This document shows positions 52,730 to 62,948 of a stretch of 64,000 bases of DNA, one piece after another. Positions within the stretch are counted from its first letter, which is position 1. Every line of letters starts with the position of its first letter. The notes beneath the pieces were generated by a model that saw only the letters and a list, made by a program, of their open reading frames with translations, had not been told where the DNA came from and searched no databases. The stretch spans positions 95,844 through 159,843 of the forward strand of contig JAAVTG010000646.1 of assembly GCA_011947345.1 (NCBI GenBank). The letters are read 5' to 3'. The translations under genes were made by a program, and so were the position numbers. The stretch comes from Phytophthora quininea (Eukaryota > Oomycota > Peronosporomycetes > Peronosporales > Peronosporaceae).

Positions 52730-55599
52730 ACCACCACAAAACCGCAGTGGTTTGGAGCGTAGTTCATTTGAAGTGAACGATATATCGAGGCTACCGAACG
52801 AGTGTGATAATGTTAATATACCGGAGCTTGAGCAGCGATGGGGTCTAGTCAACAGGTGCAGAGATATCTCGAGCGAAAGTATCTCGCGATTGACCAGAAC
52901 CACTTCTTGAGGTTTGGAGGCAGCACGAGCTCCATTTGCACGCGGTGGGCGACGATCTCTCCGTCTTCGTCTACGACGTTGGCGACCCCGTACTTTAGAA
53001 GTCCCAGATGGACGTTGAGCATGGCCGAGAAGCTGCTTATGGTTCGGATATAATGAGCTACACGAACGATGGCATAAGCTACGGATACCAGTGAGGACGC
53101 TGAGCGATATTTACCTTGCGGCGCGGGTCGGCTAATGGCGACGCATGGCCTTCCTTCCGTCGGCGACAAAGAGCATGCGAGGTGCGCGCGAAACGTTCGG
53201 AATTGGCTGTGATGTGGAGTCTGGAGTCGAAGCGAACCAAACCAGCACGCCGGTGGAAGGAGAGCTGGCGGGCGATTCATGAAGCGATGGAGTGGACGGA
53301 GTGACGGACTCGGCACGGTTCGATTGACTGGCGGGAAGGTTATGCCGAAGGCGGCGAGGAGGCGCTACGTGAAGTGGGCTTGCCAGTGTTTGGAAAACCA
53401 GGGTAGTATCGTCGGTGCAGGCAAAGTGGATGCTGACTCGGGGCACTATTGAGCAATGGAAGTGGCGGTGGAGAACAGTTTGTTCAGATGGAAGCGGGAG
53501 GGCGATGGACGAGTACTCGCCTGAGCGACGACCGTTCTGCAGGGGCTAATGGCATTTGTTCAGGAAATAGCAAGAAGAGTGACGACGATCTCATTTGCCA
53601 TGAAAGACGTCTAGCCAGCACAGCTCCAGTGCCAGCTACGCCAGCAGCATTTCAGCGAATATGTTCCGCTTCAAGTGTGTGGCCGACTTCACAAGAAAAA
53701 TCGCCTCTAAAATAGTTCGATTTTCAATCTCGCTATCAGGAGGCTGATCGACGTTCAATGGAGTGCTGGAAATGAGCGCGTACATGGGGAACTGAAAATT
53801 AGCGGATAAGGAAACTCGAAGGTCCTTGGCACAATATCTGAGACTTGTGTTATAGTGTTCTTTGTATAGACGAAACTTTGTCGGGGCTGAAATGTTGCCT
53901 CGAAAGGACTGCGAAGACGAGATGCCAAGCAACAATTGCTTCTCCAACAATTACTTTGCAGCAGCTTCCTGCACGTGACCCGGTGTTTGTCATTGTCTTA
54001 ATTTCGCGGAGGAAGTGTCATCTTTAGTGGCTGGGTCGTTCAACTAACCTCGAGGTTGAAGCGAATGACAGCCGCATGACTTGACCGCGTCTGACAGTCA
54101 GCCCCCGGGTGCGATACTCAAACCGGACCGCCGACATTGCACCGCAACGGTGACTCGCAAGGCTGCACGCTTCCGACTGTGATTGAACTTGGCCAGCAAC
54201 GACAAGTCGTCGACAACCCCGGCATGAGTCACGCGCAGCGCTAGGTCGGCCAAAGGCAACATCCCGAGCCAGCTTCAACGGCGTCCTAGACCTCTCACCC
54301 AACGATTTAGACTCGCTGCTCGCGAAAGCATCAAGCCTTAACCAAACTCTTCCACGCAGAGCGTACCAACCCCCAGCCTTGAGCAGCACGTTGCTGTTAA
54401 ATCGCTGCCGTTTATGCATAGACACGGTGCCACGGCAACTCATCCCGCTTTGAGGGGGCGCTTCAGAAATCGCCCAAGCAACGGTGCTTGGTCGGCGCCA
54501 AACAGAAGCTCACTGGGCACCAAGCAAGCCTGAACAAGTCTCCGTTGCAGACGATGACCGGGTGACGAGCTGCTGCTCAGCGCTTTAATAACACACAACT
54601 TTAGTCAATTGGAGCGACGAAGGAGACGAGGAGGGAGCACCTTGCATTCCTCGCGCATCCGCTCCGGCTCAAACGACAACGCCTTGAAGTCTCAGGATGG
54701 ATTTCACCAGATTGCACCGGGCGATTCGTCCCTGCGCTGCTCGCCAACCGCGTCACACGTCAAAGGATGTCGGCCAGACCGAGTCGGTTGCCGACTGCCG
54801 ACACGAGTTCACGTTGAAGCTTGTGTTAAATAAAGCGAGTGCTTGAACATGCTGTAGCTCTGTACAGGATAGAAGGAAGTTTTTGCAGGATAGCGAGAAG
54901 GAGCCTGGTTGTACATGTAGTTAAAGCTTGTGCACGTTGCTGAGGCCCTCCGACTGGTTTAGCGGACAGTGTGGATAGCGACCGCGCCACGTGCAACCCT
55001 TGAAATTTGGCCCCTCAATAGGAATATCGTCAGAGATAAAGACATTTTGTACAATGACCTTGACCCTGTGCTGATGCGTCCACAACCTTTTCTCCAGTTT
55101 CCTGTGCATTTGCAGCTCCTTGCATCGTCGCTGGCGATTCGTATCGCTAGGTTGGATGATGGAGTAGCAATTACAGCATACATACCAGCATTCACCGGCT
55201 ATTACAGCGCAAGACAAACTGTAGCTTCGTTCAATTTATCTTTGGTTAAGTGTCGAAAACATTTATCTATCGATTGCCTAAGCACCATCTGCAGCTTGCC
55301 ACACCACTAGCTAGACTACTAACCCCTCCTCTTGTTTCCCAATACTGTCATGCTAGCTTGTGAATTCGTCCAGAAAGAAGGATCTCGAGCTGCCCGACGA
55401 ACAATTAGGATTTTGACCGTCAATACTAAACCTCGAATTAGGAATACCACTATCCTTTCCGACTCTAAACATCCCACAGTATCTTTGACGACACGCAAGC
55501 TGAAGTTTGGTCGGGCTGCTTCAACCGGACCGTCAAATCCGAGGCCTGTCGTCGATGACGGGCACTTTCTCGTGTCGCGTAGTAGTTGGGCGAGTCCGA
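52730..55599. other. Long intergenic stretch with weak coding traces
   Basis: Two minus-strand pieces could be gene fragments. At about 53070-52849 a peptide reads MLNVHLGLLKYGVANVVDED and then VLPPNLKKWFWSIARYF before a stop. At about 55230-54921 a Cys-rich peptide reads ECWYVCCNCYSIIQP and then RVKVIVQNVFISDDIPIEGP. Neither matches a family I know and neither has a clear start or splice sites. The rest, including 53450-54900, shows no supported gene or repeat. Confidence 0.3.
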
Positions 55600-55617
55600 G
55601 TTCATTCTCCTTTTGCC
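55600..55617 (+). promoter_or_regulatory. Oomycete-type initiator, MIP gene at 55.7 kb
   Basis: GTTCATTCTCCTTTTGCC, about 60-75 bp before the start codon, in the Inr plus pyrimidine-tract arrangement. Confidence 0.55.
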
Positions 55618-55675
55618 GCCTCGAGCACACCTTCGGGTCGAGAGCTGTCCGTCCCCGTCGTTTGCTTCATCGTCC

Positions 55676-56605
55676 ATGGCTCCGTTCCCGTCCAACCAGA
55701 ACGTGGTGTCGCCCAACCAGACCCTGCAGCCTTTCGAGGATGTCGACGCCAAGCACGAGGCCTCCTACATCGACATGCCGCTGACCCCCAAGGCGTCGAC
55801 CCCGTCCGGCGGCAAGGCCACCGGATTGAACCGCTTTGCCGTACAGAGCGTCCACATGCGCGAGTGTCTCGCAGAGTTCCTCGGCACCTTCGTCATGATC
55901 CTCTTTGGCATGGGCGTCAACAACCAAGTGACTAACTCCAAGGACGCCAACGGCACGTGGCTCAGCATCAACATGTGCTGGGGCATCGGCGTGCTCATCG
56001 GCGTCTACTGCACCGAAGGCATCAGCGGTGCCCACTTGAACACGGCCGTGACGTTGGCTCACTGCGTGTACGGCCGTCTGCCGTGGTGGAAGGCACCCGG
56101 TTACATGATCTCTCAACTGCTGGGCGCTTTCGTCGGAGCTTTCGTCATTTGGGTCATGCAGTGGCAGAATTTGAACGTGATCGATCCGAACCGTGAGACG
56201 ACGCAGAGCAGCTTCGCCACCTATCCGAGCGACCAGATCTCCAACTACACGGCCTTCTACACGGAGGTGGTTGGTACGGGTATGTTGCTGCTCGGCATCT
56301 ACGCCATCACGGACCAGCGCAACCGCCCGGCGGGTCCTGTAGGAGCTCCGTTTGCCTTCTGTCTGCTGATTATGGCACTGGGCATGTGCATTGGCATGAA
56401 CACTGGTTACGCTATCAACCCGGCGCGTGACTTGGGCCCTCGTCTCTTCACGAGCGTCGCTGGATGGGGCTCCAAGGTCTTCACTGTGCGCGACCACTAC
56501 TTTTGGATCCCGATCGTCGGCCCTCTGCTTGGTGGCGTCCTCGGAGCGGGCCTGTATGTGGTTATGGTGCAGATCCACCACCCGCCGCAGCAAGTGCTTC
56601 CGTAA
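55676..56605 (+). CDS. MIP channel, NTA/NPA type, intact
   Basis: 309 residues from the ATG at 55676 (MAPFPSNQNVVSPNQ). The upstream open frame to 55586 lies over the likely initiator and is leader. Motifs: HMRECLAEFLGTFVMILFG, box one GAHLNTAVTLAH, LPWWKAPGYMISQLLGAFV, box two INPARDLGPRL, and a C-terminal IHHPPQQVLP. The Pro of the first NPA is Thr; the second is canonical and followed by Arg-Asp as in aquaglyceroporins. No frame break, so the NTA form is a stable trait of this subfamily. Confidence 0.93.
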   Translation: MAPFPSNQNVVSPNQTLQPFEDVDAKHEASYIDMPLTPKASTPSGGKATGLNRFAVQSVHMRECLAEFLGTFVMILFGMGVNNQVTNSKDANGTWLSINMCWGIGVLIGVYCTEGISGAHLNTAVTLAHCVYGRLPWWKAPGYMISQLLGAFVGAFVIWVMQWQNLNVIDPNRETTQSSFATYPSDQISNYTAFYTEVVGTGMLLLGIYAITDQRNRPAGPVGAPFAFCLLIMALGMCIGMNTGYAINPARDLGPRLFTSVAGWGSKVFTVRDHYFWIPIVGPLLGGVLGAGLYVVMVQIHHPPQQVLP

Positions 56606-57241
56606 GGAAGACGAGTCAAGAATTGCGCGGGCTTTGGCGAAGGAGAACGGACAGCGTGCGCGCGTTGGTGTCAGTGTCGTAGTCGAGAACTTGCGCCCCT
56701 ACGCTTTCAAATGTAGGCTTCATGACATAACTCTTATATACTAGCGAACTGGTTCTCGGAAGGTCTTGTGCCTGGGTTTACACCGCATCATTTTGCTCCA
56801 GCAGGCGCGCCAACAAGGGCAGCATCGATCAGGTCGGCATCATCGTCGAGCCGTGCACTGTCGAGCGCAGCAAAACAGGAATGAGCTCGGCACTCTTAGA
56901 TCTCTGCCGGAACATTGTGTTTCCAAGCCCCTCGAGCATTCAAGAGCCTCCGCAGGTATCGCAGTGAGAGCGTCGAGGTCATCCACCCCACAACAGCTTT
57001 GATCAGCAAAAGGATCATGACCGCGACATCTTTGTGACGAGAACCAAGAAATTCAGCGGCCCACAAGCGTCTGCTGCGCCACGACGAGACTAGTAGTCGC
57101 GTATCCAGCTCTGAAGAGCTCAACGTTCAGTTTTGTCGTTTAACGACGGTGGGTGTTGATGCCTCAAGCGCTCGTCGATTTGCTTCTCGATGAAAAATCC
57201 GGCAGCCTGATTCCTACTCAACAACAAAACACCAGACCCCT
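56606..57241. other. Intergenic, no gene seen
   Basis: Between an MIP gene and a small hypothetical gene. No supported coding or RNA feature. Confidence 0.5.
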
Positions 57242-57550
57242 CTAGTTGTCTTTTCCATCGAGGATGTAGCGGGCTATCGACTCCACCGAGCCCATGCCAA
57301 CAACTAACTTAATCCGTCCGTCTTCGCCAACAACTAAGGCTTTAGTATCTTTGAAGCGCGTTTCTGAAGTCGTGAGACAGGGAGGCCATGTTGGCAAGGC
57401 AAAGCTGCTTGTGCGGCCAAAATGCACGAGGAATCGACCGGAAACGCAGTACATACTCCGCCACCTCCACAATCCGCAGCCCAAGGATCTCCTTTGCATC
57501 GATAAGATGTCGATTGGCGCTCACCGAGACCAGCGGCGCGCGCCAACATG
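57242..57550 (-). CDS. Small hypothetical protein (frame-broken)
   Basis: Two minus-strand frames join near 57350: RHLIDAKEILGLRIVEVAEY, PHKQLCLANMASLSHDFRNA, then KDTKALVVGEDGRIKLVVGM and ESIARYILDGKDN before the stop at 57242. The joined peptide of about 100 residues looks like a folded domain, but the family is unknown and no start codon is certain. It may be the last exon of a longer gene. Confidence 0.3.
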
Positions 57551-57732
57551 ACGACTCGTGCGGGGTACGAACCGAGCGGTCTCAAAACTTAATTGCTAGG
57601 ACCTGCGCATTTCTCGCAAAATAATTGCTATCCCACCGTGTGGGCTCGCTTGCTCGGCAATTAACATCCTATGTAGCAGCAGCGATAGTTTCGCTGCCTT
57701 CGAGAACGACGGCCTGGGCATTGTCAAGCCCA

Positions 57733-57748
57733 GTCATTCTCAAAATTC
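57733..57748 (+). promoter_or_regulatory. Possible oomycete-type initiator, MIP gene at 57.8 kb
   Basis: GTCATTCTCAAAATTC about 50-60 bp before the start codon; weaker match than the others. Confidence 0.4.
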
Positions 57749-57795
57749 CTTCCAACAGCCCAAGCGCATTGGATTCCAGTCTACTTCCTTCTACG

Positions 57796-58731
57796 ATGTC
57801 CCCTAAGTACATGACGGAGGACGTGGAGGCGACACCTGCCGACAACTTCGCCATGAACGACCAAGTCGACAAGGTCGAGAGCGGCTACGCCAATATGCCT
57901 ATGACCCCCAAGGCCACCGACCTCGTGCCGGTGCTGGCCGAGAAGCGGACGGGCATGTACCGGTTCGCAGTCAAGAGCGTGCACCTCCGAGAGTGCCTGG
58001 CCGAGTTCCTCGGCACGTACGTCATGATCGTCTTCGGCATGGGTGTCAACAACCAGGTGACCAACTCGCAGGACGAGAAGGGCACGTGGCTCAGCATCAA
58101 CATTTGCTGGGGCATCGGCGTCATGATCGGCGTCTACTGCTCCGAGGGCATCTCTGGCGCCAACCTCAACACGGCTGTGACACTGGCCCACTGCGTGTAC
58201 GGTCGTCTGCCGTGGTGGAAGGCGCCCGGTTACATGATCTCGCAGGTGATCGGCGCCTTCCTCGGCGCCTTCACGATTTGGGTCATGCAGTGGCAGAATT
58301 TGAACGTGATCGATCCGAACCGCGAGACGACGCAGAGCAGCTACTCGACGTATCCCGCAACTGGCATCTCCAACTACACGGCCTTCTACACTGAGTTCAT
58401 CGGCACGGGGATGTTGGTATTGGCCATCTACGCCATCACCGATAAGAAGAACCGCCCCGCCGGCAAGTACGGCAACGCCTTCGCCTTTGCACTGATGATC
58501 ATGGCGCTGGGCATGGCGTTCGGCATGAACACTGGCTACGCTGTGAACCCTGCGCGTGACTTCGGTCCTCGCCTGTTCACGTTCTGCGCTGGCTGGGGCA
58601 GCAAGACATTCACGTCGCACCACTATTACTTCTGGATCCCCATTGTAGCCGACTTGCTTGGTGGCGTTGCTGGTGCTGGTCTGTACCGCTTGTGTGTGGA
58701 GATCCACCACCCTCAGACACCCCTCCTTTAG
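57796..58731 (+). CDS. MIP channel, NTA/NPA type, intact
   Basis: 311 residues from the ATG at 57796 (MSPKYMTEDVEATP); the frame is open for 57 codons upstream, but this ATG agrees with the sister genes. Motifs: HLRECLAEFLGTYVMIVFG, box one GANLNTAVTLAH (Asn replaces the His before LNTA), LPWWKAPGYMISQVIGAFL, box two VNPARDFGPRL, C-terminus IHHPQTPLL. Closest to the inverted pair at 59-62 kb, all with GANLNTA. Confidence 0.93.
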   Translation: MSPKYMTEDVEATPADNFAMNDQVDKVESGYANMPMTPKATDLVPVLAEKRTGMYRFAVKSVHLRECLAEFLGTYVMIVFGMGVNNQVTNSQDEKGTWLSINICWGIGVMIGVYCSEGISGANLNTAVTLAHCVYGRLPWWKAPGYMISQVIGAFLGAFTIWVMQWQNLNVIDPNRETTQSSYSTYPATGISNYTAFYTEFIGTGMLVLAIYAITDKKNRPAGKYGNAFAFALMIMALGMAFGMNTGYAVNPARDFGPRLFTFCAGWGSKTFTSHHYYFWIPIVADLLGGVAGAGLYRLCVEIHHPQTPLL

Positions 58732-59045
58732 ACGAGTGGATGAAGTGGCTGAGCAAGACGTAGAAGTCTGAACGAAAAATACAATATTTATACCATAAGT
58801 ACTTGTGCTGTTCCCTTCAACGTGTGCGTCATGATACAGCGTATGGAATCACCTGCAAACCAAGCACATGCTGCGCGAGCATCTGCTAGACTGCCAAGAT
58901 CAAGATGACAGATTCGTGAAGGTTTGACGACTTCAACACCCACAGAACCAAGCACCAACGTCGCGGATAGGATAATTTACTCTATTGAATTGACACCGAT
59001 CGCTATTGTACACTCTATCGGGACTCACTCGCAGTGCCGTCGACC

Positions 59046-59956
59046 TCACTGAGGCAGCGGCAGCGGCTCCTGCGGGTGGTGGATCTCCACGCACAGGCGG
59101 TACAGACCGGCGCCGGCAACGCCGCCCAGAGAGTCCGCCACCAGCGGGATCCAGAAGTAGTAGTTGCGTGTCGTGAACACCTTCGAGCCCCACCCGGCGC
59201 AGAACGTGAACAGCCGAGGACCCAAGTCACGCGCAGGGTTCACAGCGTAGCCAGTGTTCATGCCGAACGCCATGCCCAGCGCCATGATCATCAACGCAAA
59301 CGCGAACGGTGCGCCGACGGGGCCCGCCGGACGGTTGCGCTTGTCCGTGATGGCGTAGATGCTCAGCACCAGCATGGCCGTGCCGATGAACTCGGTGTAG
59401 AAGGCCGTGTAGTTGGAGATCTGGTCGCTCGGGTACGTCGAGAAGCTGCTCTGCGTGGTCTCGCGGTCCGGGTCCACCACATTCAGGTTCTGGTACTGCA
59501 TGACGTAGATGACGAAGGCGCCGAGAAGGCGCCGATCACCTGCGAGATCATGTAACCGGGCGCCTTCCACCACGGCAGACGACCGTACACGCAGTGGGCC
59601 AGTGTCACGGCCGTGTTGAGGTTGGCGCCGGAGATGCCCTCGGAGCAGTAGACGCCGATGAGCACGCCGATGCCCCAGCACATGTTGATGCTGAGCCACG
59701 TGCCGTTGGCGTCCTTGGAGTTCACGACTTGGTTGTTGACGCCCATGCCGAAGACGATCATGACGAAGGTGCCGAGGAACTCGGCCAGGCACTCTCGGAG
59801 GTGCACGCTCTGGGTGGAGAAGCGGGCGAGGCCCGACTGCTTGGTGGGCGACGGCAGCTGGAAGGCGACGGGGGCGTCGGTCTTGGGGGTGGTGGGCATC
59901 ACCACGTAGCCGCTCTCGAGGTCGGCGGCGGGGGTTTGTGCGGAGGTTGCAGCCAT
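59046..59956 (-). CDS. MIP channel, NTA/NPA type, one frame break shared with its inverted copy
   Basis: Start at 59956 (MAATSAQTPAADLES). Box one GANLNTAVTLAH, box two VNPARDLGPRL, end QEPLPLPQ. The frame breaks near 59528, where GGCGCC-TTC-TCGGCGCC lacks one C compared with the gene at 57.8 kb (GCCTTCCTCGGCGCC). The leader is rich in CAACTACAA/TACCACTACAA repeats. The same break exists in the other arm at 61817, so it either predates the duplication, was spread by conversion, or is a systematic miscall. Confidence 0.88.
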
Positions 59957-60131
59957 TGTCTTTGTTGTCTTTGTTGTCTTTGTTGTTTTTGGTCTGTGGT
60001 TGTAGGCTTGACTTGACTTGTGTTGTGGGTGCGACTGGAAGACTACAGCGGTGGATGCAGCGGGTAGCCGACCAGTACAGTTGTAGTGGTAGTGATTGTA
60101 GTTGTAGTCGTTGCTTGGCCAGTAGCTGGTG

Positions 60132-60146
60132 AAATGCAGAATGAGC
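60132..60146 (-). promoter_or_regulatory. Oomycete initiator, MIP gene at 59 kb
   Basis: Minus strand GCTCATTCTGCATTT, a full match to the oomycete Inr consensus GCTCATTYYNCAWTTT core, about 180 bp upstream of the start codon. Confidence 0.7.
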
Positions 60147-60151
60147 TCGAG

Positions 60152-61195
60152 TGCCTGCGGATTAATTGCTGGTTGATCGTGTGCATTCAAAGCGGCCGGC
60201 CGTTGCGACAGTTGCTGTGATTGGCTGGATAGGCGTCTTAAATTCGAGCGGATCCGTCGATTGAGCTGAAGGTTACGTTTTCGGGGTACGCTGCGCGTTT
60301 CTAGGCGGCCATTTGGCGCGTCACGTGGTGCGTCAGCATCTCAAGCTGGTCATGTGACAGTCGAGGTCTGTCTCGCCATCAACTAATTGAAGCTGTAGTC
60401 CATGGGTTTCCCCTGCGCTACAGCTCGCACTTGGGGACGTTTGGAGCAGCGTCGGCACCACACACCGACACCAGCGACAGCTCCAGCGACTCGTGCTGAG
60501 CTGTGCGCTTGTCAACAATGAGCACAGCTTGAAGCGAACGTTCAGTCAAACCAAGAGGCCCCGCATTTGCCGACTTGCGGTCTCTGCATCATTCGAGACT
60601 GGCAATTGAGCACGACCGCCGGGATGGCTGTCGAGCAGGACAACAGCACCGCCGGAAGTGCTCCGAATGCCCTCGCGCAGACGACAGAGCGAGATTCGCT
60701 GAGGCGGAAGCTGTAGGCTGCGTCTCGAAGTTGGCCAGTGAACTGTGCCAGCACGTGCCTGTCACCAGTCGAGCCAACACAAACTACACGCCAGGAACGG
60801 GCGAAACGGGCGCCACGCGAGTCAATCGAGCGGTTCAAATGGCGATCCAGATGCTGTCAAGCCACGTAACGCTTTGGCCATCGTAGCATGTCCTGCAGAT
60901 GCGGTCGCGGCCCATGTTGCTCGCGTTATGCAGCTAGACCGAGTCCGCGCCTCTGCTTCCAGAGAGCTCGCTCGCCTCGGATTGCTGGACGAGTATCACG
61001 CCGAGTCAGAGAAACGCGCCGCAATTTCTGCTTGGATAGCGTGCCGCGGCCCATCCCCACCATCCTTTGTCCAAATAAAAACGAGTATCCGAAATTAAGT
61101 GCACCCGCCAGCCAATCACCAGCCAGAAAAACTCAGGATCCAGCTCGCAGACAGTCGCAGACAGACAGGAAACAATTAATCGGATGCGAGACGCT
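60152..61195. other. Spacer of the inverted duplication
   Basis: Divergent upstream region of the two arm genes. Plus-strand frames at about 60600-61100 contain a helical-looking stretch (PRNALAIVACPADAVAAHVA, SRELARLGLLDEYHAESEKR) without an ATG in a fitting place; it could be a small exon or decayed gene. CCAAT-like ATTGG sequences are present. Nothing firm. Confidence 0.35.
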
Positions 61196-61200
61196 CTCGA

Positions 61201-61215
61201 GCTCATTCTGCATTT
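61201..61215 (+). promoter_or_regulatory. Oomycete initiator, MIP gene at 61.4 kb
   Basis: GCTCATTCTGCATTT, identical to the other arm. Confidence 0.7.
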
Positions 61216-61390
61216 CACCAGCTACTGGCCAAGCAACGACTACAACTACAATCACTACCACTACAACTGTACTGGTCGGCTACCCGCTGCATCCACCGCT
61301 GTAGTCTTCCAGTCGCACCCACAACACAAGTCAAGTCAAGCCTACAACCACAGACCAAAAACAACAAAGACAACAAAGACAACAAAGACA

Positions 61391-62304
61391 ATGGCTGCAA
61401 CCTCCGCACAAACCCCCGCCGCCGACCTCGAGAGCGGCTACGTGGTGATGCCCACCACCCCCAAGACCGACGCCCCGTCGCCTTCCAGCTGCCGTCGCCT
61501 GCCAAGCAGTCGGGCCTCGCCCGCTTCTCCACCCAGAGCGTGCACCTCCGAGTGTCTGGCCGAGTTCCTCGGCACCTTCGTCATGATCGTCTTCGGCATG
61601 GGCGTCAACAACCAAGTCGTGAACTCCAAGGACGCCAACGGCACGTGGCTCAGCATCAACATGTGCTGGGGCATCGGCGTGCTCATCGGCGTCTACTGCT
61701 CCGAGGGCATCTCCGGCGCCAACCTCAACACGGCCGTGACACTGGCCCACTGCGTGTACGGTCGTCTGCCGTGGTGGAAGGCGCCCGGTTACATGATCTC
61801 GCAGGTGATCGGCGCCTTCTCGGCGCCTTCGTCATCTACGTCATGCAGTACCAGAACCTGAACGTGGTGGACCCGGACCGCGAGACCACGCAGAGCAGCT
61901 TCTCGACGTACCCGAGCGACCAGATCTCCAACTACACGGCCTTCTACACCGAGTTCATCGGCACGGCCATGCTGGTGCTGAGCATCTACGCCATCACGGA
62001 CAAGCGCAACCGTCCGGCGGGCCCCGTCGGCGCACCGTTCGCGTTTGCGTTGATGATCATGGCGCTGGGCATGGCGTTCGGCATGAACACTGGCTACGCT
62101 GTGAACCCTGCGCGTGACTTGGGTCCTCGGCTGTTCACGTTCTGCGCCGGGTGGGGCTCCAAGGTGTTCACGACACGCAACTACTACTTCTGGATCCCGC
62201 TGGTGGCGGACTCTCTGGGCGGCGTTGCCGGCGCCGGTCTGTACCGCCTGTGCGTGGAGATCCACCACCCGCAGGAGCCGCTGCCGCTGCCGCTGCCTCA
62301 GTGA
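61391..62304 (+). CDS. MIP channel, inverted copy of the 59-kb gene, frame-broken
   Basis: Start at 61391 (MAATSAQTPAADLES). A one-base loss near 61475 (CCCC where the other arm has CCCCC) and a two-base loss near 61549 (CTCCGAGTG against CTCCGAGAGTG) cancel out, replacing about 25 residues before ECLAEFLGTF with an out-of-frame stretch. The frame then breaks near 61817 at the same place as the other arm. Boxes GANLNTA and VNPARD are kept. Two independent lesions make this copy the more doubtful of the pair. Confidence 0.82.
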
Positions 62305-62416
62305 GGTCGACGACACTGCGAGTGAGTCCCGATAGAGTGTACAATAGCGATCGGTGTCAATTCAATAGAGTAAATTATCCTATCCGCGACGTTGGTGCTT
62401 GGTTCTGTGGGTGTTG

Positions 62417-62948
62417 TAGACGTGATTCCTTCAGAAAGCGAGGTCGAGTCCCTACGTTGTAGTTGTTCGCTCTGGTGGGTAGCTCCTCAACAACCTTGAG
62501 ACGATGCTGGTCAAGTCGTGTTGATACTCTGGCGGCGGTGATTCACCGCGATGAAAACGTCGCAGAACCGCGCTTGGTGGAGGTTCACCTGGAAGATCTG
62601 CCACACCACGAAATTCGTCGCGATCCCGTAAACGCACTCGCTGGGAGGTGGAGTCTGTTGTCGCCGTGGCAACACTGTGAGGTTGTAGATGGGATCAAGC
62701 CCAGCAACAACTTCACTGCAGAGGAAACGAAAACAAGCACAGACGGTTAGACCCGCAGACGGTTGCTGCAAACACAGACGGTTGTGGCAACTACGGACAT
62801 GCACTAACCGTCCACAAAGCCTCCAGAACATGCACATCGAAGAAGAGCAGCTAGTGCAGGAGCTAAGGAACTGCTCAATACATTATCACTTCTACATTTT
62901 CCATTTGGGAGCCATAACAAAGAATTCTTTAGCTGGATAGCTACCAGC
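62417..62948. other. Intergenic or LTR region with a short tandem motif
   Basis: CAGACGGTT occurs three times at 62743-62785, with an inverted ACTAACCGTCC at about 62804-62814. It may be part of the 5' LTR or leader of the retroelement whose gag follows, but no LTR ends were identified. No supported gene. Confidence 0.35.

Larger units (their letters stand above)
58934..60151. repeat. Left arm of a 1.22-kb inverted duplication
   Basis: Reverse complement of 61196-62416, from CAACACCCAC outside to the CTCGAG just upstream of the initiator inside; weaker similarity goes on for a few more bases. It covers a full MIP gene, leader and core promoter. The arms are separated by 1.0 kb. Confidence 0.9.
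61196..62416. repeat. Right arm of the 1.22-kb inverted duplication
   Basis: Partner of 58934-60151. It differs by a few substitutions, a 6-bp gain in the CCGCTG run near the stop codon, and small indels near 61475 and 61549. Confidence 0.9.

Noticed and set aside
60745..61098. Coding gene in the MIP inverted-repeat spacer
   Set aside because: The frame has no ATG in a fitting place and no recognised domain; reported only as a possible trace.
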